DNA from: Limnoperna fortunei
Lineage: Eukaryota; Mollusca; Bivalvia; Mytilida; Modiolidae
Direction of reading: 5' to 3'
Assembly: GCA_944474755.1 (NCBI GenBank)
Contig: OX104125.1
Location: forward strand, 46,015,599 to 46,079,598
DNA: 64,000 bases
Shown here one piece after another: positions 57,983 through 64,000 of the stretch. The position numbers and the translations under genes were made by a program. Below the pieces are notes generated by a model. The model did not search any database. It was not told the DNA's origin and was given only the letters and a program-made list of their open reading frames with translations. Every line of letters starts with the position of its first letter. Positions within the stretch are counted from its first letter, which is position 1.

Positions 57983-58242
57983 GGGCCTCGGTGGCCGAGT
58001 GGTTAAGGTAGTTCATCTACTATTGATGATGTGGTCTGTCAACACTGAGATTGCGGGTTCGATTCTTACTGCAGGCAGGGTGTACTCGACTCAAATCTTA
58101 ATTGACAAGGATTGCCACTTTTCCTACGGCAGGTCGGGGGTTCTCTCCGGGTACTCCGGCTTCATCCCCCAATAAAAACTGGACGCCACGTTATAGCTGA
58201 AAAATTGCTAAAAGTAGCGTTAGAATACCATTCAAAAAAAAA
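57983..58242 (+). mobile_element. Full-length SINE, best reference copy
   Basis: The forward element starts 'gggcctcggtggccgagtgg'. The polymerase III A box (tggccgagtgg, 57992-58002) and B box (ggttcgattc, 58056-58065) are intact in the tRNA-like head. The next part, 'gcagggtgtactcgactc', leads to a conserved central domain with 'ggtcgggggttctctccggg', 'actccggcttcatccccc' and 'aaaaactggacgccacg', and then to an A-rich tail. It encodes no protein and depends on a LINE for transposition. An ORF through it is a shadow. Confidence 0.95.
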
Positions 58243-58333
58243 AAACAAAACAACAAATTGTTAATTTAGATATATTAAGAAATAACTCTAGTATGACAAT
58301 CTGTAATGTTGTTCTAGTGTAGCTTAGGATATA

Positions 58334-58605
58334 TTGTTAGTTTGTTTTTTGAATATTGTTTTACGACATTTTTAGCATTTTTTCAGCTATATCATGGCGT
58401 CTATTTAAATTGGGAGAAGAAGCCTGAGTACCCGAAGAAAACCCATCGATCTTTGGTATGAAAACTGGCAATCCTTATCAATTAAGATTGGAGTCGAGCG
58501 CACTCTGCCCGCAGTGAGGCTGGAACCCGCAATCTCAGTGTTGACAGACCACGTGATCAAGAGTAGACTAACTACCTTAACCACTCGGCCACCGAGGCCC
58601 ATAGT
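58334..58605 (-). mobile_element. Full-length SINE with target-site duplication
   Basis: Reversed copy. 10-bp direct repeat 'ttaggatata' at 58324-58333 and 58606-58615. Head 'cactcggccaccgaggccc' and B box 'ctggaacccgcaatc' (one B-box base altered) are present. Confidence 0.9.
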
Positions 58606-58615
58606 TTAGGATATA

Positions 58616-59531
58616 AAATGTTTATAAGACCTAAATCATATGCACATTTTACAAGGGAACATGCTTTCCATTGAATTTGCTAAGTGATGAGTTACCAATA
58701 ATTGTCAGAAACACGAACTGATGAACCATTTTGAAGGAAATTAGTTTTTTTCTCGTTGAGCACGGTGTACAGGTTCAGCATATCTGCAAGATGACATGTC
58801 GCTTGATTTACACTTACTTGTTATCGGTGACACCAATTATATACTGTGTCCAGACGTGTTAATCTTCATTAATTGAAATTGATATTAAGACACATGATAT
58901 CACGAATTTCACTGAATAACTGGACATAGTTGCTTCCTGTCGCTTTTTTAGACGAAGACACTGCCAATTTAAAAAGACTGTTAAAGTATGTATTCTGTAC
59001 GATATCGTTAATTTTCTTATCAGAAACTCTTTACATCATGTATACAGAGATAATTGCAGGAAAACGCAAAAAATCTAAGAAAGGAACAAATTGTGATTAA
59101 TTTGGTTGAATGGTTGAATGGCCGTTTTCAGTGAGCAATAATTCAGCTATGTACAGGACAACTTAACAGACAATAAATCAACAGAAAAGATGGGTGCGAC
59201 ATTGGGAACGGACTTTTGACTGCAACTGGAAAAGTAATGGTTAGGGGTGGGGATTTTCGCCCTTTGTAGCTGCTACAACGAGTATACTCTTTTTAGAAAT
59301 TTCCAAAAAGGCTCTTAAACGTGCAGGAAGTGTGAAACTCTCCAAACAGTCAGGCTATCCGTATTGTAGCAAGACCCCCCCCCCCCTAGCGAGAGGGATT
59401 CCCCTATTCGCCACCTGGTGACGCGCTGGACAGCTGGAAACCATCTGTGCAAGGCGTAACAAAGTGACTACATACATGCATGAATTATAATATATTCACA
59501 TCCAATAATTAAATTGAAGAAGGTGTCACAT
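58616..59531. other. Intergenic DNA, possible R2 fragment
   Basis: 59140-59290 has scattered resemblance to family R2 ('ctgctacaacga', 'cagaaaagatgg'). A C run lies at 59371-59386. No gene was recognised. Confidence 0.3.
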
Positions 59532-60032
59532 TTAACAGCATGGCTGCACAGCGCGTTCCCAGGTAGTAAAGTAGGTGGCAGATGTTAGGGATTGGTCGGT
59601 CTGATCGTAAATCATAGTGCGTAACTTGTTTAGATGGTGACAGGAACATTTCATGATAAAGATTCCTTTTTGCTTTTCGTTCTTTTCCATTGGCAATTTA
59701 CATTTTTGCGCTTTCCTTATGCCCAAAATATCAATCAATCCATCAATCTCAAATATCTTGACTATATAAACTAACATCGCCACGAAGTTTTTTTCAATTA
59801 GTTTAAACTGGTATCCACCGGCAACCAGTTCATAATATCCAATCAGCTCGTGCAGGCAAAAATGATAGATGAATGGGCGAGAAATTAAAATTGCCACATG
59901 CAAAAGGTGTGTACAAGGAATATTCTGAAAATACAGCCGCACAACAAGCTTCATATGACCACTTGGCACTAGCGTCTGCTTGCAGAGAACGTGCGTACAA
60001 GTAATGCAGACACTGGACCTTAAATTTAGCAA
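59532..60032 (-). CDS. Uncertain ORF, possible terminal exon
   Basis: 166 codons open on the minus strand in DNA that is otherwise stop-rich and not part of any repeat family seen here. A plausible acceptor 'gctgtattttcag' occurs inside it (about 59926-59938 on the + coordinate), leaving about 130 codons to the stop if it is a terminal exon. The predicted protein has hydrophobic helical stretches (HLLHVAILISRPFIYHF; KNFVAMLVYIVKIFEI), a Lys-rich part and a Cys/His-rich end. I recognise no domain, no upstream exon is visible and no transcript evidence is available. It may be chance or a decayed gene. Confidence 0.25.
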   Translation of the reverse strand: MLNLRSSVCITCTHVLCKQTLVPSGHMKLVVRLYFQNIPCTHLLHVAILISRPFIYHFCLHELIGYYELVAGGYQFKLIEKNFVAMLVYIVKIFEIDGLIDILGIRKAQKCKLPMEKNEKQKGIFIMKCSCHHLNKLRTMIYDQTDQSLTSATYFTTWERAVQPCC

Positions 60033-60240
60033 TACGAATGACCTTCTAGGAGAGTTGTAGGCCGCAAGTCCGATTTTAAACCCGGCGTTCGGGCGGAACC
60101 AGTGAGACTGATATATAAGATATCATGTTCTTTGTACAATTTATATGAAACTCCCCTGACACGCCCCGTTTGTTAATACTCACATTATTATTGTTATAAT
60201 GTTACTTGTTATAATTTTAGTTTATGATGGGCTTAACTTC

Positions 60241-60395
60241 TGTAAACTTACTTATTTTCGCGGTGTATTAAATTTTCCCCTTTTCGCGGTCCATTAAAAG
60301 CCGCAAAAAAAAACAAACAAAAAGACCGCGAAGGTGCACAAATTATATTATTTCTAATTCAACTAAGTTAAAACCGCGAAAGTAAGTACCCGCGA
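60241..60395. mobile_element. Probable short MITE with TTTTCGCGG ends
   Basis: 'acttacttattttcgcggt' at 60246-60264 pairs with 'accgcgaaagtaagta' at 60373-60388. A second inner inverted pair, 'ttcgcggt'/'gaccgcgaa', lies between them. Noncoding; target-site duplication not found. Confidence 0.7.
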
Positions 60396-60839
60396 TTTTT
60401 TTATAACATCGCAAGATAATTGAAAATTAGTAACGTTACTACTAAGCCACCAAGCAACCCTCCCCCATTAGGTCGAAAAACAGAGAGTAATATAACATAA
60501 CAAATTTATATAATTAACAGTATAATGAAGATACCTGTCACCATAGGAAGAAGGACCAAACATTCTTTTTAAAAATTATAGTCAACCCAATATTGAAGAA
60601 TGGAATAACTGTTATGAGATCAATTTCAATCTTAATTTTTATCTGCAACTTTTAAAGTAGCAATTTCATTATGGAAAATTTGATAAAAGTACAGTGTCAC
60701 CATCACAGTATTCCTTTACTAGACAAAAAGCCATCAAATTTAATAACATTATGTTTATTTTAACAAAAGTAGACTTTAATCACCAAAAAATGACGATATT
60801 TATAAATTAATTATGTTATACTTTATTGATTACATTTAT
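60396..60839. other. Intergenic DNA, nothing recognised
   Basis: AT-rich; no gene or element recognised. Confidence 0.35.
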
Positions 60840-61084
60840 AAGTATCTGCCTCGTTTTGACTTCCTATACTTCTATAGCGCCAAATGCGTAACGTAGGTCA
60901 TAAGTGTCTGTCTCGTTTTGACTTCCTATACTTCTATAGCGCCAAATGCGTAACGTAGGTTATAAGTGTCTGCCTCGTTTTGACTTCCTATACTTCTAAG
61001 CAGCAAATACGTAACGTAGGTTATAAGTGTCTGCCTCGTTTTGACTTCCTATACTTCTAAGCAGCAAATGCGTAACAAAGGTAC
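60840..61084. repeat. 62-bp tandem repeat, 4 copies
   Basis: Units start at about 60840, 60902, 60964 and 61025 and share 'cctcgttttgacttcctata'. The last two units share a deletion ('aagcagcaaat' for 'atagcgccaaat'), so the array grew stepwise. Confidence 0.93.
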
Positions 61085-61255
61085 CGATATAATAATAAAT
61101 AGCAGACAAACACAACACAGCCTACTCTACTATTGGCAACTCCGATAGCAATGCAAAATGCATTGAAGCGTGGTTTACGCTTGTTAGACAATAATTTATT
61201 TTGATTTGTGTCGGAACATTTCATTGGTTATGGTCTTTAGTTATATACTGTAATA

Positions 61256-61490
61256 ACCCACCACGTGGTTAAGGTAGTTAGTCATCTACTATGTGAACAC
61301 TGAGGTTGAGGGTTCGAGTCTCACTGCGGCAGGCTGCGCTCGACAACCAAACTTATTGAAGGATTGCCATTTTTCCTACCCGAATGTCGGGGATTTTCCG
61401 CTTGCCCGTCTTCCTTCTTCAACGAAAACTGGACGACACGATAAATTGGTAAAAGTAGTGTTAAACACCATTCATACCAACAAACAATAT
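61256..61490 (+). mobile_element. Full-length SINE, diverged
   Basis: Forward: 'cacgtggttaaggtagtt', B box 'agggttcgagtctcact', 'gaaggattgcca', 'gaaaactggacgacacg' and tail 'caccattcataccaacaaac'. The first bases of the head are altered. Confidence 0.88.
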
Positions 61491-62197
61491 TCTGTGTAGC
61501 CTGTTTTGGATAAAACTCACCTTGTTTTGATTGTTGGTTGATATTTAGGTTGGTCGCATATAACGTTTTTTTTTAATTAAATTTTAAGGATTGTTTTCTA
61601 TTTATTTCACAACGTTATACTCTATAACCTGTTAAAAATTGAAGCATTTCGTAATTAACATTTGCATTTGCAATTCAGATTAATAAAATATAATGTTGAC
61701 AGGCAACTGTCCAAAAAACCGTAGTCCGAATTGTTTTGTTTAGATAACGTATGTTAGATTGACTAATTACTTATTATTATAATAAACAACGACATGTTGA
61801 TCTAATTTTGTTATTCTTGTTTTGGACGCATGCTACATGTTACATAATGTAGTAAGAAACATCAGATATCAACCGTCAACCCCCCCCCCCCCCCACCTTT
61901 TTTTAGCTAAAACATAAGCTTCAAATATTTGCAACATGTCTTACTGTTTGTTGTTTACATTTGTTATGGTATAGAGCGATTACGGATTTTTCGCAGTATT
62001 GTGTTTTTTCAAGTAGCCTTTTTATAGTCTCTTTTTTTGCTTATATATTTTAACGCTTTGATACAATACGAAAAATGACACGTCAATTCATTTGAAAGCG
62101 TGTAAATCCTACCCTTCACTCACCAGCCCAAAACGAACACCACTGCAAATATCAAGAAAAGCAATCGCGAAATTCTCTGTGGATTATATAAAAGACA
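61491..62197. other. Intergenic DNA, nothing recognised
   Basis: Includes a C run at about 61880-61893. No gene recognised. Confidence 0.35.
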
Positions 62198-62340
62198 TGG
62201 CGTCCAGTTTTTATTGGTGAGGAAGCCGGAGTACCCGGAAAAAACCCACCTCCGATAGGAAAACTAGCAAGCCTTGTCAGATAAGATTGCAGTCGTCGAG
62301 CGAACCCTTTCGCTGTCAGACTCGAACCCGTAAATTGCCG
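62198..62340 (-). mobile_element. SINE fragment
   Basis: Reversed central domain and B-box half: 'catggcgtccagtttttatt', 'gaagccggagtacccgg', 'actcgaacccg'. The head beyond the B box is replaced by unrelated sequence. Confidence 0.85.
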
Positions 62341-62539
62341 CGAAATTTTGAAAGCGCTTTCAAAGAAAAGTCTGTGGTCTACTCAACCGTCTATCGGCAG
62401 CCTATAAAAGGAACAGGTTGATGATAAAAGTCGTAAAAACGTAAAAGTTTTGCCATGCCGCGGTAGAAATACTGCTACCAGAAACATCATCATCGGACGA
62501 CTATAGGCTAAAGTCTCCTAAAGTAAGGTTGCACGGAGC

Positions 62540-63330
62540 GAGAATGTGAATCAGAGTACCTTTACCAGACTATATCCCAACAGACCGGTAAGACTAATGA
62601 CCGTCCAAAAAGTGTTAGACCACGCATAACCACATCACGTGAAGAGCCGTACATCCTGGTATTCCAGTCACACAGACGATCACTGCTGTCGGGATACCCG
62701 GATTGCGAAAAATCAAATCCCAAACTGTCAGAACCTAGCTCCGACAGCATGGAATTAGACCCAGAAGGTCGTATTTTGGGGTTATTTTGACGGCGTTACA
62801 TCGACGGGAAAGAGACAGATGGTGCAACAGTTTAAGTTTGAACATTACTGAACTGGCGCAGACTCTGGTTGTGACAAATGGCGGTTCCTGCTACAGGAGC
62901 GTGATCGTAGAACAAGTGTTTACCGCCGACGAAATGAACGATTCGTGCAGTCATGTGTCCAGGAAGTGGATAGATTAGGCGGATGTAGCGTCTGATGTGG
63001 GCGACGATCTCAGATGACAGAAATCCAGAGCTTGTGTACATACCACACAACTTAACGGCTCAGCGGTACAGACACGACATTATTCAACCAGTTCAATTAA
63101 CCATAGACTTTCTTGAGTTGATTAATATTGATGTGTTGTCATGGCCTTCAAAATCGCCTTATTTGAATCCCATCGAACATATATGGGACCAACTGGACTA
63201 AATTGTGCGCCAGCGCCAACCACCATCGCAGACCCTGAATCAACTTCGACGAATGGCGAAGAATACCTCGCAATAAAATTCGTGTTTTGATCGAGGTCGA
63301 TCATGCCGAGGAGATGCGGAGTGCTGGCTT
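62540..63330 (+). pseudogene. Degenerate Tc1-like transposase
   Basis: Fragments of a Tc1-family transposase read in several + frames: an N-terminal helix-turn-helix part near 62575-62700 (TGRTNDRPKS, ILVFQSHRRS), HRRERDRWCN at 62790, AQRYRHDIIQPV near 63060, then the C-terminal LSWPSKSPYLNPIEHIWDQLD (within 62995-63201). The last contains the final catalytic Glu (PIEH). The segment that normally carries the second catalytic Asp, between DIIQPV and the WPSKSP motif, is deleted. Several stops and frameshifts break the rest. No terminal inverted repeats were identified. Confidence 0.88.
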
Positions 63331-63721
63331 CTCAAGTGACTTTTGAACTGTGATTAATTGACTGTGATTTGTACAGGCAATGCCTGTTAATGTGCATACA
63401 ACAAATGTTTTAAGTGCATATCGTTCTATTTTTAGAGTATATGAGGAGCGATTTGATTTGAAAAAAAATCTACTTGTACTTTTTGTTATCGATTGTGGTA
63501 CATTGTAAGAACAAGACATATTACAATATACCCAACATCTATTCAAAATGGTACAGTTTTAATTATTTTTTAACCAATTGGTTTTAGTAGTTCTATGAAT
63601 AAAACCTCCGATTTCATGTTTATTTTCAATATTCTTATCTGATATTGAAATATGTAAAAGACCGATAAATATGATAAAAAATTGAAGGTTTTATGTTTTA
63701 GAACTGGGAGTATTAGATGAC
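63331..63721. other. Intergenic DNA, nothing recognised
   Basis: Probably includes the 3' remainder of the Tc1 element, but no inverted repeat marks its end. Confidence 0.3.
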
Positions 63722-63833
63722 CAGGGTCCCGTTTCATAAAGCGATCGTTAGCTTAAAATGCACGTTATCCCATTTAAATTGCATGGGTTAACCATCACGT
63801 TAATTAGCGATCGTTTTATGAAACGGTACCCTG
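63722..63833. mobile_element. 112-bp palindromic MITE
   Basis: Ends 'cagggtcccgtttcataaag' and '...ttatgaaacggtaccctg' are near-perfect inverted repeats and include 'gcgatcgtta'/'tagcgatcg'. The core 'aaaatgcacgttatcccatt' is weakly palindromic too. No clear target-site duplication could be assigned. Confidence 0.85.
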
Positions 63834-64000
63834 TAATTTATGTTATTTTCTATTATTCATGTCAGAAAGTTTAGAACATGTGTATCGACAATTAATTGGT
63901 TTTTAAACATGATTTATGAAAGTCAAACAGTTCTAACTATTTAAATGACTTCTGTTATTGATAATAGTACGTTATCATCGCACCAGTGTCTCTGATATCA

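Noticed and set aside
57983..58060. Functional tRNA gene
   Set aside because: The tRNA-like head has A and B boxes but continues into the SINE central domain and recurs in many copies, so it is a SINE promoter rather than a tRNA gene.

Overview
The window is AT-rich (by eye roughly one third G+C) eukaryotic nuclear DNA with very low coding density. The best fit is a bivalve mollusc, possibly a marine mussel. The main evidence is more than twenty copies or fragments of one tRNA-derived SINE. Its 5' half resembles a tRNA with A and B boxes, its central/3' domain looks like those of mollusc SINEs (Meta/BivaMD-type, name from memory, not checked), and its tail is (CAAA)n. A CR1/L2-like LINE, a Tc1-like transposase relic and many foldback elements and minisatellites fit the same picture. 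No operons, CRISPR arrays or prokaryotic features are present.  Layout. 1-13.4 kb: intergenic DNA with a 31-bp minisatellite (601-760), a MITE with 7-bp target duplications (2175-2442), a 208-bp palindrome flanked by 188-bp direct repeats (3117-3901) and a 30-bp minisatellite (6011-6359). 13.45-16.2 kb: the only convincing host gene, with two exons on the + strand. A 44-nt coding exon ends in a consensus donor and joins in phase to a 1339-nt terminal exon, giving a 460-residue coiled-coil/disordered protein of unknown function. 16.6-23.7 kb: a SINE cluster, a 25-bp minisatellite and a foldback. 23.8-27.6 kb: a nearly full-length but dead LINE with a signal-peptide-like leader, a 2A-like motif, a PHD finger, an AP-type endonuclease and a reverse transcriptase.  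28.3-30.8 kb: a diverged local triplication and a single-arm relative of a palindrome. 31.8-32.7 kb: a dispersed repeat and a piggyBac-like TTAA MITE. 33.0-38.4 kb: a repeat complex made of a 53-bp satellite with higher-order structure, a 38-bp minisatellite interrupted by a LINE 3' end, and a set of nested palindromes. 39-52 kb: dispersed repeats and SINEs. 52.4-54.1 kb: a broken LINE 3' end next to a 172-bp palindrome. 54.2-62.3 kb: SINEs, a TTAA MITE, a GC-rich run of three hairpins, an uncertain 166-codon ORF and a 62-bp tandem repeat. 62.5-63.8 kb: a degenerate Tc1 transposase and a palindromic MITE.  The window is therefore mostly a repeat landscape around one small gene. The observations most worth following are the LINE leader with its 2A-like site, the nested palindrome complex at 36.2-38.4 kb, the two-exon gene, and the hairpin trio at 57.5 kb. 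All repeat families were found by eye, so boundaries are approximate unless a target-site duplication is quoted.
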